Shown: piece after piece, positions 17,877-27,789 of the stretch
How positions within the stretch are numbered: position 1 is the stretch's first letter
Layout: each line of letters begins with the position of its first letter
IMG/VR virus record: IMGVR_UViG_3300046355_000213
Span: 61,035 to 125,034 of that record
Origin: a virus
Direction: 5' to 3' (one strand)
Length of the DNA stretch: 64,000 nucleotides
Program-made: the position numbers and the translations under genes
Notes under the pieces: generated by a model
What the model was told of the DNA's origin: nothing
The model's database searches: none
The model's input: the letters and a program-made list of their open reading frames with translations, nothing else

Positions 17877-19373
17877 TTAGGATAAAGTTGCACTTACAAT
17901 CGTTGGAGGCAGGCCGCATGCGTTGGTTCCACTGTTAATGGTGGTGTAAGAAGCAAATGGACATTCCTGAGCCGGTAATGTACCCACTGTAACCACTGTG
18001 CGGATCTTGTATACGTTACCTTCCACAAGGTTGATAAAGCTGTCAGATGTAACGCCCTGAGGATTAGCAAATGTTTTGCTGCCTACCTGTACGCCTGCTG
18101 CATTTTGTAACTCAACGCGGTAAGAAACATTGTTATTGATTGGTGGCTCAAAGCTGTATGAAATAACAGTTGTGCCAGGGGTAACTACCAGGTTAGGGCA
18201 AGCATTGGTTCCTGTACCCGTGTTCTTGGTAACGGTCTTGTTACAAGTTGTACCGCTGTTGGTCAGTGATGCCTCTAAGGTAAAGTTAAGGGCTGTTGCC
18301 AGGTTAAGTGGCGTGCCTTCTAATTGAATGATCAATGGAGCACTGTTGTTGGCTGCACCAATCACGTCTATATTCACCAGGTGCTTGTTACCCAGGGCAT
18401 CTGTAATAGTAAGCTTAGATCCTTGTGCCAGTGTATTAGCCCATCCTGAAGGAATAGAGCTGTAGCCAGAGAAGAATAAGTTAGCTCCTGTACCGTTGTT
18501 GATAAGCGCGACAGCAAAGTCAACAGTTACCTGTGAGCAATCTGCTTTGATCAGACCTTTAACAGTGTTAAACGCATCTCTTAAGTCACACAAAGTAAGC
18601 CAAAGGTTAGTAAGTGAATCTGCTGTTGTAGACACAGTAGTCTTCCAGCCTGGAATAGCAGCCATAGTACCTGCTTTAGATAAGGCAGGAGATGTAGATA
18701 GGTTCAAGCACTGATTGGCAGCAGCTTGAGTAAGCGCCGTAGCTGTTCCTGTTGCGTTACGTAAAGTACACAACTGGCTTTCTACGGTTAAGATAGCATT
18801 GGCTAATGTCTGAGGCGTACTTACACCTGAGCAAGTCAAGGTAACAGTGCCTGTGTTTGTAGTCGGGTTGGCAATAGCAGCTTCTAAGACAGTGATACGG
18901 TTACCGTAAGAGGTCAAAGTAGTAGTATGTGCCGTGACAGTCGTATCAATAGCACAGACCTTAAGTCCGATTACGCCTGTGTAGGCAGTGTGCTGAAGTC
19001 TGGTGATAGGATCGCCATAACTGTCTGTAGTTCTGAAGCACTGGGCAATAGTCAATAATGGATCGGGTACTGTGTCCCCGCCACCTAAGTCATTAACCAG
19101 GTCCTGGATGGTACATACTTTAGAAATCAGCAAGCTGATGATGTTCTCAACGGACATGTCAGTCACGTTGGAGGTAGTAAGGCAGCTCAAATCAACATCC
19201 AGGTCAGCCTGACCGGAGTTCACAATGTATTGAGCCAGCTTGTACACAACATCAGAAACGGAGTCCCCGGTGCATAAATTGATACTAGGCAGGTTAGGAC
19301 CTTGCCAAATAACACAATTAGATGAAACTGGAGAACACCCCTTATCTGCGGTATTGCTAAGAGTAGGTATCAT
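17877..19373 (-). CDS. Tail appendage protein (498 aa), structural
   Basis: A Thr/Ser/Asn-rich beta protein with scattered Cys. The N-terminus (CVIWQGPNLPSINLCTGDSV, then helical SVENIISLLISKVCTIQDLV) looks like an attachment region. Later parts are repeated helical blocks (LVNDLGGGD, AILTVESQLCTLRNATGTA) and a C-terminal fibronectin-like domain (ISYSFEPPINNNVSYRVELQ). It is first in a four-gene transcript with the fibronectin-like genes and has a strong late-promoter motif 36 bases upstream. Likely a tail fibre or whisker subunit. Confidence 0.7.
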   Translation of the reverse strand: MIPTLSNTADKGCSPVSSNCVIWQGPNLPSINLCTGDSVSDVVYKLAQYIVNSGQADLDVDLSCLTTSNVTDMSVENIISLLISKVCTIQDLVNDLGGGDTVPDPLLTIAQCFRTTDSYGDPITRLQHTAYTGVIGLKVCAIDTTVTAHTTTLTSYGNRITVLEAAIANPTTNTGTVTLTCSGVSTPQTLANAILTVESQLCTLRNATGTATALTQAAANQCLNLSTSPALSKAGTMAAIPGWKTTVSTTADSLTNLWLTLCDLRDAFNTVKGLIKADCSQVTVDFAVALINNGTGANLFFSGYSSIPSGWANTLAQGSKLTITDALGNKHLVNIDVIGAANNSAPLIIQLEGTPLNLATALNFTLEASLTNSGTTCNKTVTKNTGTGTNACPNLVVTPGTTVISYSFEPPINNNVSYRVELQNAAGVQVGSKTFANPQGVTSDSFINLVEGNVYKIRTVVTVGTLPAQECPFASYTTINSGTNACGLPPTIVSATLS

Positions 19374-19408
19374 GGGGTAGGATAGTTAGTAACTGGACTA
19401 TTTCAGTC

Positions 19409-19423
19409 TACATTATAATATAC
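19409..19423 (-). promoter_or_regulatory. Late-promoter-like motif
   Basis: The minus strand reads GTATATTATAATGTA preceded by TTTTG, an exact consensus match, 36 bases upstream of the ATG at 19373. Confidence 0.7.
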
Positions 19424-19465
19424 CAAAACTTGGTGGTTTTTACAAATAAATGTTGACTAACAAAG

Positions 19466-19492
19466 AAGCCCCCAGTAAAATACCAGGGGCTT
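19466..19492 (-). terminator. Terminator after the 169-aa gene
   Basis: The minus strand has an AAGCCCC/GGGGCTT stem with a 13-base loop, followed by CTTTG. It lies 24 bases after the stop at 19516 and before the next promoter. Confidence 0.75.
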
Positions 19493-19515
19493 GCTTATAG
19501 GTCACGAGGAATATT

Positions 19516-20025
19516 TTATTGAGCAGGTAGTTCTGAAACTTCCTCTTCCTTGCTTCTCAAGAGTTTGAAAAACACTGGGTATGACTCGTCAGTGTTAAAG
19601 TCAAGGTGTTCAATAGTGAAGGGATAATGTGCAATCTCTTTTTCTTCTACAAGAAGCTTGTTCATCTCATCGTTAAACTCAATGAAGTTTGGGTTAAGGA
19701 TTTTTACAGCCTCTCCCTTTTCGTTAAGCTCTGGCTGTCCTTCAGCATCCAGCTTGTCTTTGAATGTAGGAAGGCTAAAGCCATTGTCACTAGATTCTCC
19801 TAGCTTAGTAATAAGCTCATCGCGCATAGTGTCAATACTCTTCTTTTCAGCGCCTACAATCTCCACTAAATTGTTTAAGTGGTAACGTACTACCATTGGT
19901 AATGGGTGGCCCATGATACCTTTGGATACTTTCTCTCTTGTCTCCGGATTAGTAACTCCGTTGATCTCACTCTCTAGGGCATAAAGCTCACCTAGAGATA
20001 ACTTGGTTTTTACTGTTGTTGACAT
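19516..20025 (-). CDS. Acidic conserved phage protein (169 aa), possible tail assembly factor
   Basis: A charged, mostly helical protein. LSLGELYALESEINGV, then PMVVRYHLNNLVEIV, then an acidic C-terminus (EEEVSELPAQ). No membrane or catalytic motif. It has its own promoter-like motif upstream and a terminator downstream, so it is transcribed as a single gene, unusual for this block. Small acidic proteins beside fibre genes can be chaperones or assembly factors, but I cannot assign it. Confidence 0.7.
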   Translation of the reverse strand: MSTTVKTKLSLGELYALESEINGVTNPETREKVSKGIMGHPLPMVVRYHLNNLVEIVGAEKKSIDTMRDELITKLGESSDNGFSLPTFKDKLDAEGQPELNEKGEAVKILNPNFIEFNDEMNKLLVEEKEIAHYPFTIEHLDFNTDESYPVFFKLLRSKEEEVSELPAQ

Positions 20026-20048
20026 ACGGTATGGGTTGGTTAGTTGTA

Positions 20049-20063
20049 TACATTATAATATAC
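20049..20063 (-). promoter_or_regulatory. Late-promoter-like motif
   Basis: The minus strand reads GTATATTATAATGTA, an exact consensus match, 24 bases before the ATG at 20025. The leader contains ACTAACCAACCC. Confidence 0.7.
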
Positions 20064-20108
20064 TGAATATTTTCAAATTCTGCAAATTATAATGTGCTAG
20101 CTCCTAGC

Positions 20109-20618
20109 CTAGCAGTCTACAACGTTCTCTTCACCAAATAGATCTACAAGCTTAGTCTTCAGGTGAGTGTAGCCAAATTCAAAAATGTCCACTCCTTCTG
20201 CAGTAGAAAGATCCGGTACAGTCTTAGTGATTGTCTCTTCGTACTCTTCTTCCTGCTGCTCGTAAGTAGTTACATCAACAATAGTTGTTGTTGAGTTTCC
20301 GTCTGCATCTGGAGCACTTTGCTGCTCTGTAGGAGTAACTACTGGAACAGCAACCATGCGAGTTCTTGTAACAGTCTCTTCTACCTGCTTTGTAAGTGGC
20401 ACATAGAGATGCTCACCAATCTGCTGGTTACGTGCTATACCGGCCATCATGCCAGGCATAGAGTTTGTACCTGGAGTCGCATCTTCCTCTGATTGAAATA
20501 ATTCAATACGGAAACTAGCTGAACCATATTTGTTTAATTGGTAATCCGCAATGCGTACATACGCTTCTGACGTGATACCTTTGTCTGTCCCAATTTGGGA
20601 TGTAATCTTTAATGCCAT
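20109..20618 (-). CDS. Tail-associated protein of unknown function (169 aa)
   Basis: Starts MALKITSQIGTDKGITSEAY and continues with a beta-rich region (VRIADYQLNKYGSASFRIEL) typical of small tail proteins. A Glu/Thr-rich low-complexity segment (about residues 115-135) is followed by a helical C-terminus. It belongs to the transcript that comes from the S74 fibre gene, 42 bases after the 116-residue gene. No motif indicates an enzyme. Confidence 0.65.
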   Translation of the reverse strand: MALKITSQIGTDKGITSEAYVRIADYQLNKYGSASFRIELFQSEEDATPGTNSMPGMMAGIARNQQIGEHLYVPLTKQVEETVTRTRMVAVPVVTPTEQQSAPDADGNSTTTIVDVTTYEQQEEEYEETITKTVPDLSTAEGVDIFEFGYTHLKTKLVDLFGEENVVDC

Positions 20619-20660
20619 GTGTTTAGGTTGTTTATAAGGGTAATTAGATTATTTAAAATA

Positions 20661-21011
20661 TTAACAGGCTCCAAAAGGTCCATACCAGTTATCTCCTTCA
20701 CTTCCTGGTGGCGGTGTATTTCCATCTCTAACACAAATTGGACCTGATGATTCACCAGGAGATAGTTGAAAGCTTGCACCGTATCCGTCACATCCAACAT
20801 ATATAAAAGTTTCCATTGGTCCCCAAGGATCTCCAGAGTTTTGAGTTTCCCAATAGTGACAGGTTACATTAGAATATCCGTAGAACTCACTCATAGCATC
20901 AGGAGTACTCTTACCTGCTGCAGCACTAAGAGCTCGCAGAGAATTTGATGATGAACCAAGCTCTGCTTTTATTTGGGAGATGCTTATAGCACCAGAAGAT
21001 TGTAAAGCCAT
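20661..21011 (-). CDS. Small tail protein with fibre-tip-like N-terminus (116 aa)
   Basis: The N-terminus (SGAISISQIKAELGSSSNSL, then AAAGKSTPDAMSEFYGYSN) is a pattern I know from short tail/receptor proteins of Bacteroidota phages. The C-terminal half is rich in Gly, Pro, Trp and Cys (CHYWETQNSGDPWGPM, then PPPGSEGDNWYGPFGAC) and may be a disulfide-stabilised surface loop. It starts 2 bases after the S74 fibre stop, so it may cap or accompany that fibre. Confidence 0.65.
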   Translation of the reverse strand: MALQSSGAISISQIKAELGSSSNSLRALSAAAGKSTPDAMSEFYGYSNVTCHYWETQNSGDPWGPMETFIYVGCDGYGASFQLSPGESSGPICVRDGNTPPPGSEGDNWYGPFGAC

Positions 21012-21012
21012 A

Positions 21013-24000
21013 TTACTTTGCCAACAATTGTTTAACCAGGTCTTTTAGTTCTGCTATCTCTGACTGCTGAGCTTCAACTTGAACTTGCTGCTCTTTTATA
21101 GCCTCAATAAGAAGAGGAACAATCTTTTCATACTTTACAGTTAAGAAGTTCTGCCCTGACTTACTATAGTTCTTCCCATCTTTATCATGACCTTGATCAA
21201 AAGGAGCTAACTTAACTGCTTCAGGAAGTACGGCTTGGACGTCTTGTGCAAATACCCCTGCCTCTCTTGCTTCTGTATCTGGAGTCCATCCGTGCTGACT
21301 ACCTACTTCATTCCATTGATAGGTCATACCTGTTAATGAATTAACTTTTTCTAAAGCATTCTCAATAGGTTGTACTTTATGTTTAAGACGTCTATCAGAT
21401 GCGTATGCAATAATGTCGTAGTATCCTCTAAAGTTTTGATCACCATCATGGAAACTAGCTGTGATTGTACCCCAGTCAGAGTTGTTGTATATTCTTATAC
21501 CGCCATAGTTCCAGTAAGCTCCCATCTTAATACCGGTATGGTAACCTATACATAAGTCAGGATAAGGATAACCCCAGGCACCACCTTGTTGATATATAGC
21601 ATAACCAGGAGCACTGTTCTGTCCACTATCTCCTCCCACTCCATTAAAATATAAAGTAGTTGTATTTAAGTTAGAGCCTACAGATACATTTGTAGCTGAT
21701 AAAGTACCTGAACTTGATTGTATTTGTACCGCATTACAAGAATATAAATGTGATGGATCTCCTGCAGCCCAAACAACATTGTATGATGCTGAATCTGTTC
21801 TTCCTGAATAATGATCAGTATGAGTGGCAACATTTGCCCTTCCGGTAATACTTATTCCCCAACTACCACCATTATTCTCAACTAATCTATTACCATTAGC
21901 AAAAGCAGACCCGTTGGCAGTAATAGTACCTCTAGCCCAAATATTAGATGAAATAGCGGAATAAGTTACACCATTCACCATAACCATCATACCATGGTCA
22001 TTAAGGTATCCTGCCTGCCCCCCTGCATTAGGGTGCCCCCAAGAAATACCATATAAGTTTCCAGGAGATGTTCCATCAATGGCTAGTTTATAAGCATTAC
22101 CCATTGAGTAAACTCCTTGAAATCTAGTAGATGAATATACACCAACTATAGAGTTGCCATAATTATTATCCATAATTAAGTCACCTCCACTAGTCATTCT
22201 CATAATCCAACCTCTAGAGTTATTAAGGAAGCCTATCTCATTACTGCTATTTGCGTATACGTATCCTCTATTAGTACCATTAGTGTTTAGAACTAATGAA
22301 GAAGCCCCATCACTTCCAGAACGAACATACATATCACTAGCATCTTTTGGATAAAAATGCCAGCCGTTATTAGGCCAATGGAGACCAGTGCTGTTATCCA
22401 TGTGATAAGCCCAACCTGTATTTCTTGTACCATCAGACCCTGTATAAAGTCTTGTACTACCATTAAAAGATAATGTGTTTACATATGTTGTATAATTACT
22501 ACTATTTAAGTAATACACCCATCCACCAAAACTACCTCCAGATATACTTCTTGTAGCTAATCTATTAGGATTATCTTCCCATCCCCATGCTACTTGTACA
22601 CCCCATAAATTACTTGCATTTGTATGCCTAAAGTTTTGTTGTATCCACCAAGAACCTCCTGGACCATTAACGCTATTAGCTCCTACATCTCCACCATAAT
22701 TAGCAGTACCAGCAGGAGTAGAACTAAAGTCATTATTCCATGAACCAGTAGAACCCCTTTGATTAATATAGTTACCACTGTTTAAATATGTTGCATAACC
22801 TGAGACATTTGTCTGATCACCTGTATTTGTACCAGAAGATGATCCGCTAAAGTTTGCTGCATTCCAGTTACCAGCATCATCTGCCCAAGCTCCCCATGCT
22901 CCCGCTTGTGTTAAGAAACCAATTCGATTAGAGTTACAATGTATTTCACGTTGCCCCTCATCACTATCAGACATGTAAATAGAACTAGATGAACCAGCTC
23001 CTGTTACTGTAAGATATCCACCTACATTTAAACTACCAGGTGTACTTGTGTTACCTGATGCATCTAATAATGTAAGAGTTCTAGTAAGAGAACTAAATAC
23101 ACCAGTATACTGTCTTACATAAATAGGTTCTGTACCATCATCAGCTGTAGCTATCTCAGCCCATCCTGCATTAGATGAACCGCCAACTCTTATTCTAAAG
23201 AAGTCATTATCTGCTACAGTTGAGTATACTAAGTTTGCCTCTGAACCACCGGCAACTGTTTGGCTAATTGCTGCAGCTGTACCAGATGATGTTATATATC
23301 CACTAGGGTTAGTTGAATTATATGGGGTATATCCAAGAGCCGTTGTTACGTTAGCAGATGTAATACCGGTGATGTACCCTGAAGGATTTGTATTATTATA
23401 AGGCGTGTATCCTAGAGCTGTAGTTACATCAGCAGAACTAAGTGTAATAGCACCAGTACGAGTATTGAAGCTTGTTACACCTGCAGCAATAGACCAGGAT
23501 CTATCTGCAGATAAGTCATAGGCTGTGCCGTTGATTGTAATGGTTCTAGCATTAGTAACTGGCGTATATCCCAAAGCAGTTGTTACCTGACTAGATGTAA
23601 TACCTGTTAGATAAGTATTGCCATCAACAGATCCGTCAGCCTTTAGGAACTGAGCTGCCGTACCACCACTCTTTATGAAGGATGCTGCTGTTAGGTTATT
23701 AGTAAACTCAGCATTACCTGTAGTATAAATCTTAAATCTTCCTACAGAGTTAGTGACGTCATATACTGTAAAGGTACCATCCGTGTTACTGATGAAGTAA
23801 TCCGGGTTGTTGTCCGTATCTGTAAAGTAAAGACGCGGGTTGATGCCAGATAAAGTCAGATCTCCTGTTAGTGTGCCCCCTGTTAAAGCAAGCTTTCCTC
23901 CTATAGAGGTAGCAATAGTCGTAGCAAAGTTAGGATCATCTCCCAGGGCTGCTGCCAGTTCATTAAGGGTATCTAACGTACTCGGAGCTGCATCTACCAG

Positions 24001-24213
24001 GGCCGCTATAGCTGACGTTACAGAAGCAGAAGTAGCATAGGATAGTGATCCTACATAAGTACGAATCCACGCTGTTGTAGCCGCCTTAGCAGAGTTATCT
24101 GAGGATGCCGGTTCTGTACCCAAAGTCAATGAGCCAGGTATCACAATGTGACCATCATCATCGTAGGTGACAATGTTGTATAGGTGGGAGGTTTTCCTAC
24201 TCTTGTTCATCAT
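21013..24213 (-). CDS. Tail fibre with C-terminal S74-type self-cleaving chaperone
   Basis: 1066 residues. The N-terminal module (SSDNSAKAATTAWIRTYVGS) is shared with the 1278-residue fibre. Repeated SFNTRTGAITLSSADVTTAL / ALGYTPYN units follow, then a long Gly/Asn/Trp-rich shaft. The last about 130 residues form a peptidase S74 intramolecular chaperone (ASDRRLKHKVQPI with the Ser/Lys region, EAGVFAQDVQAVLPEAV, then a coiled-coil tail). S74 domains trimerise fibres and then cut themselves off. The promoter motif is 19 bases upstream. The part encoding the shaft is visibly more AT-rich than the part encoding the N-terminus, suggesting exchange of the receptor-binding part. Confidence 0.85.
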   Translation of the reverse strand: MMNKSRKTSHLYNIVTYDDDGHIVIPGSLTLGTEPASSDNSAKAATTAWIRTYVGSLSYATSASVTSAIAALVDAAPSTLDTLNELAAALGDDPNFATTIATSIGGKLALTGGTLTGDLTLSGINPRLYFTDTDNNPDYFISNTDGTFTVYDVTNSVGRFKIYTTGNAEFTNNLTAASFIKSGGTAAQFLKADGSVDGNTYLTGITSSQVTTALGYTPVTNARTITINGTAYDLSADRSWSIAAGVTSFNTRTGAITLSSADVTTALGYTPYNNTNPSGYITGITSANVTTALGYTPYNSTNPSGYITSSGTAAAISQTVAGGSEANLVYSTVADNDFFRIRVGGSSNAGWAEIATADDGTEPIYVRQYTGVFSSLTRTLTLLDASGNTSTPGSLNVGGYLTVTGAGSSSSIYMSDSDEGQREIHCNSNRIGFLTQAGAWGAWADDAGNWNAANFSGSSSGTNTGDQTNVSGYATYLNSGNYINQRGSTGSWNNDFSSTPAGTANYGGDVGANSVNGPGGSWWIQQNFRHTNASNLWGVQVAWGWEDNPNRLATRSISGGSFGGWVYYLNSSNYTTYVNTLSFNGSTRLYTGSDGTRNTGWAYHMDNSTGLHWPNNGWHFYPKDASDMYVRSGSDGASSLVLNTNGTNRGYVYANSSNEIGFLNNSRGWIMRMTSGGDLIMDNNYGNSIVGVYSSTRFQGVYSMGNAYKLAIDGTSPGNLYGISWGHPNAGGQAGYLNDHGMMVMVNGVTYSAISSNIWARGTITANGSAFANGNRLVENNGGSWGISITGRANVATHTDHYSGRTDSASYNVVWAAGDPSHLYSCNAVQIQSSSGTLSATNVSVGSNLNTTTLYFNGVGGDSGQNSAPGYAIYQQGGAWGYPYPDLCIGYHTGIKMGAYWNYGGIRIYNNSDWGTITASFHDGDQNFRGYYDIIAYASDRRLKHKVQPIENALEKVNSLTGMTYQWNEVGSQHGWTPDTEAREAGVFAQDVQAVLPEAVKLAPFDQGHDKDGKNYSKSGQNFLTVKYEKIVPLLIEAIKEQQVQVEAQQSEIAELKDLVKQLLAK

Positions 24214-24231
24214 AACTAATTCAGTATAGGG

Positions 24232-24246
24232 TACATTATAATATAC
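24232..24246 (-). promoter_or_regulatory. Late-promoter-like motif
   Basis: The minus strand reads GTATATTATAATGTA preceded by TTTTTAG, an exact consensus match, 19 bases before the S74 fibre ATG at 24213. Confidence 0.7.
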
Positions 24247-24270
24247 CTAAAAATGTTGTACTTATCGTTA

Positions 24271-26139
24271 TTACTCTAATCTTAAGAAATAAATGGTTCC
24301 GTATGCTGTATTACCACCGCTGTAATATGAGGTACATCTTACTAATAAAGAATAAGTACCGTTAGCACTGCTAGTAGTAAACTCAAAACCACCAGTGTTC
24401 CATCCGTTATCTTGATAACTAACTACTCCAAAATTGGATACACCATAACCAGGAGAAGTCATAGCCATCATATAGTTGGCTGTATCTTTAGAAGCTGCAT
24501 CTCCAAGTGTTACCCAGAAATAGCCTTTAACATCATTGATGTTTGATAATATAGTTCGCCAGTTATTATCGCATGGAGATGTTATATTAATACTACTATA
24601 ACCTAAAGGAATACCGCCTGCAGATGGAGAACCTGCAGACACACTTGCCCATCCTTCAGGCTTTAAGTTTCTTCCAAATACAGTATCTGTAGAATAAATA
24701 TTTCCCGATACTTGGAGTCTATGAGAGGGAGATGCTGTTCCTATACCTACGTTAGCTACACCATTTACAACTAATGCAGTAGCATTTACCTGCCCTCCAC
24801 CTGGACTATAAACCTGTAAAGCTAAATAATCACTTCCGCTAGAAGTGCTTCCAGTATGCTGGAACTGATAAGCAAATCTACTAGAATCATATATTAATCC
24901 AGTTGCAACTTTTCTGTTCCAAGCAAGTGAGGCGCTACCTATTGATACTTTTTCTGTTTGGGGTCCAAATACAACCTCGCCAGCTACATCTAATTTGTCT
25001 GTTGGTGAAATTGTTCCAATACCAATATTACCACCTACTGGGTTTAAAAGTAGATTATAAGAAGTTGCTGCATCGTTACGCATTTGTTGAATCCAACCTG
25101 TTCCACTATTACCATCTAAGCCAAAATACATTCCCCACAACGTGTTTGCAGATGATAAAAGTAAATTCGAGCTTGTATTATTACTACCTAGTATTGGATA
25201 TCCACCATTTATAGCAGACTGTAATAATGTTTTTGGTGAGCTTGTTCCTATACCAACTTTACCGTCACTATGAATACGCATATGCTCAGAGCCATCAATT
25301 CCTAGTTTTATAGGTTGTCCGTATGAAGTAATTAACATAGGTCTTCCACCACTACTTTCAATTCGGTTATGAACCGTGTCCCATTGACCAAACTGCAGGT
25401 TACCTCCGGTAGAACTCTGGATTCTAAAAGCAGTCTCTGAAGTATATAGATGAAGTAACCCTGTTGGACTACTTGTTCCTATGCCTACATTGCCACCAAA
25501 AGGGTTAATAGCCGTAGTAACGTTACCAAGAGAGTTAATCCCCATGTAATTACCGCTTCTACCCCACCAGATGTCACCTTTGATGGTAGTATTATCATAG
25601 AGTCTTACAAAAGGATCTCCGCTAGTAATTGTAGAAACTCCAATACCTCTGCTACCTGTACCGCTAATCATTAACTGTTCGTTAGTTAACGACCCTAAAT
25701 AAAGATTAGTAGCAGTGACTGAACTAGAAAACGTGGCTGCACGATTAGCTGCTATAGTAAGAGCAGCACTTCCTCCATTTTCAATATGGAGATCAGAGCC
25801 GTTTGAGTAAATTGTAGCATACGTAGTAGACCCATTATTAGACTGAAAACGTAATGCAGAATAATTATCTCCACTTCTACCTCTTAAAGCTATTGCTGTA
25901 GAAGAAGAAGGAGCAATAACTGATAATGTGTCAGTAAACGTAGCACTTGTACCAGATAAAGAACCAGTTAACGTACCACCTGATAAAGGAAGCTTAGTAG
26001 CTACCTGAGTACCTACATAAGACTGTGTAGCATAGGTTGCACCACCCGGACCTATAAGAGATCCGGTTAACACAATGTTACCGCTACCATCTACTGAGAG
26101 GTAATTAATAAGAGAGGCAAGGTTTGTATTCTTTGACAT
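24271..26139 (-). CDS. Tail fibre/adhesin with GNVGIGTSSP repeats (622 aa)
   Basis: The protein is a shaft of repeated units of the type GNVGIGTSSPTGLLHLYTSE, GKVGIGTSSPKTLLQSA, GNIGIGTISPTDKLDVAGEV and NVGIGTASPSHRLQVSGNI. These repeats are typical of Bacteroidota fibre-like proteins. The N-terminus (TNLASLINYLSVDGSGNIVL) matches that of the 543-residue fibre, so both may attach to the same partner. The C-terminus is a beta-rich tip without an S74 domain. It probably contributes to receptor binding. Confidence 0.8.
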   Translation of the reverse strand: MSKNTNLASLINYLSVDGSGNIVLTGSLIGPGGATYATQSYVGTQVATKLPLSGGTLTGSLSGTSATFTDTLSVIAPSSSTAIALRGRSGDNYSALRFQSNNGSTTYATIYSNGSDLHIENGGSAALTIAANRAATFSSSVTATNLYLGSLTNEQLMISGTGSRGIGVSTITSGDPFVRLYDNTTIKGDIWWGRSGNYMGINSLGNVTTAINPFGGNVGIGTSSPTGLLHLYTSETAFRIQSSTGGNLQFGQWDTVHNRIESSGGRPMLITSYGQPIKLGIDGSEHMRIHSDGKVGIGTSSPKTLLQSAINGGYPILGSNNTSSNLLLSSANTLWGMYFGLDGNSGTGWIQQMRNDAATSYNLLLNPVGGNIGIGTISPTDKLDVAGEVVFGPQTEKVSIGSASLAWNRKVATGLIYDSSRFAYQFQHTGSTSSGSDYLALQVYSPGGGQVNATALVVNGVANVGIGTASPSHRLQVSGNIYSTDTVFGRNLKPEGWASVSAGSPSAGGIPLGYSSINITSPCDNNWRTILSNINDVKGYFWVTLGDAASKDTANYMMAMTSPGYGVSNFGVVSYQDNGWNTGGFEFTTSSANGTYSLLVRCTSYYSGGNTAYGTIYFLRLE

Positions 26140-26154
26140 GTGTTATTTAGCTAA

Positions 26155-27786
26155 TTATAAAAACTGTACAATGATATCATCAGGATTAATCTGATAACCG
26201 TTACCACATGAAATATCCACAGTTACTGATGGGTGTATCATATATACTCCTGAAAAAGTCCATGTTGCTCCTTGCGTTCCTCCATCTGGCGAAGCTGCAG
26301 TTAAAGACATAGATGGGCCATTACCAGCATTTATAGAATTAACATGACTACTAAACCCAGGGTTAGAATAATAAGCTCCTGCGGTATGATATGATCCACC
26401 TGCAGATGCTAACTTAATATCATAAGTAACAGAGCCCCAGTCACGTTTATTAAAGATTACTTTAACTTGATTAAAACCTCCTGCTTGTCCATGGACAGTC
26501 ATTACTTTTCTCCAAGTCTGGGAATAATTAGAAATAGCAACAGGTCCTACAACATGAAGTCTGGCAGCAGGGCTTGTAATACCTACACCTACGTTGCCTC
26601 CATTAGTAATCCGCATACGTTCGCCATTAGTAAAATTTGCTGCATTGGTAACAAAAAGAATATCAGCAGCTTGAGCTGAAGCTAAAGCAATAGCATTGTT
26701 AGAAGTGCTTATTCCATCTGTTCCCAACCAGTTAGCTTGACCTAGGTAAAGTCTAACACCTCCACTATTTGATATATTAATTCCACCACCACCCGTTCTT
26801 CCACTGTCAAAACGAGCAATAGAGCCTCCTGAAGTATAAATATCTAGGGGGAATCCTGGTGTAGTAGTTCCAATACCTACATTACCTTGACCGTTTACCG
26901 TAAAGTAAGTAACATTATTAGCTTGGTTATTTACTCTGAAAGCTACATCATTTAAGTTAGTGCCCCCTCTAACAATCATACCAAAGGAACCACTAGCAGT
27001 ACTATGGGCGGTAGCAGAAATTGCCCAGTTGTTAGCAATACCTTGAACCTCCAATCTATTGCTTGCGTCTGTTGTTGTACCTAGTAATAAATTACCTAGC
27101 CCATTAATTCTAAACCTTTCAGCAGTTGTGCCGCCTCCGTCACTTACCAGGAATCTGATATTATTGTTAACTGAACTACCATCTGAGTGAGTGTGAGCAA
27201 TTTGATGCTTTCTTACTGTAGCATAGCCAGCCTCGGTAAATGTCATATCTCCAGTAATATGAAGCTGACTTTGTGGATTAATTAGACCTATACCAACATT
27301 ATTAGCGTTAGTAATAACCATCCCAATACTGCCTGCTACATAGTTATAAAACTGTAAATACCCTGTTGAGGTGTTGTACGCTATATTAAATTTGTTTACA
27401 TCAGACTGCTGAAAAACTAAAGAAGACTGACTGGCTGAGTTAAGCCAAATCTCATTTTGAAATTTAGCTGCTCCGTTAACATCAAGCTTATATCCAGGAG
27501 AAGTTTGTCCTATACCTACATTTCCGGTGGTTCCATTAATGACAATACCTAAAGCAAGACCTCTTAGATGCAGATCATGATAGGTACCTCCTGTCTGTTT
27601 ATAGGATACTATTTGAGCAATGTTATCAGAGTCCTGTATAACCACCCCCGCTGTAGTCATGTCAAAGGCTCCTTGACCTACTGTATGTAAGGCTCTTTGT
27701 GGGGCAGTAGTACCTATACCAATCCTACCTGATGAATCTACATTCAGGAAGTTAGTCAGGCTATATAGGTTAGATATCTTTGTCAT
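26155..27786 (-). CDS. Tail fibre/adhesin with GNVGIGTTTP repeats (543 aa)
   Basis: The N-terminus (ISNLYSLTNFLNVDSSGRIG) resembles that of the downstream 622-residue fibre. Repeats are GRIGIGTTAPQRALHTVGQ, GNVGIGQTSPGYKLDVNGA, GNVGIGTTTPGFPLDIYTS and GNVGVGITSPAARLHVVGP, separated by beta-strand blocks. The C-terminal about 120 residues differ from the other fibres and may be a separate tip. No cleavage domain is visible. It is 3 bases from the preceding small gene. Confidence 0.8.
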   Translation of the reverse strand: MTKISNLYSLTNFLNVDSSGRIGIGTTAPQRALHTVGQGAFDMTTAGVVIQDSDNIAQIVSYKQTGGTYHDLHLRGLALGIVINGTTGNVGIGQTSPGYKLDVNGAAKFQNEIWLNSASQSSLVFQQSDVNKFNIAYNTSTGYLQFYNYVAGSIGMVITNANNVGIGLINPQSQLHITGDMTFTEAGYATVRKHQIAHTHSDGSSVNNNIRFLVSDGGGTTAERFRINGLGNLLLGTTTDASNRLEVQGIANNWAISATAHSTASGSFGMIVRGGTNLNDVAFRVNNQANNVTYFTVNGQGNVGIGTTTPGFPLDIYTSGGSIARFDSGRTGGGGINISNSGGVRLYLGQANWLGTDGISTSNNAIALASAQAADILFVTNAANFTNGERMRITNGGNVGVGITSPAARLHVVGPVAISNYSQTWRKVMTVHGQAGGFNQVKVIFNKRDWGSVTYDIKLASAGGSYHTAGAYYSNPGFSSHVNSINAGNGPSMSLTAASPDGGTQGATWTFSGVYMIHPSVTVDISCGNGYQINPDDIIVQFL

Positions 27787-27789
27787 GGG

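Noticed and set aside
24271-27786. CRISPR-like repeats in the fibre region
   Set aside because: The repeating DNA encodes protein repeats (GNVGIGTTTP units) in frame, with irregular spacing and diverged copies.
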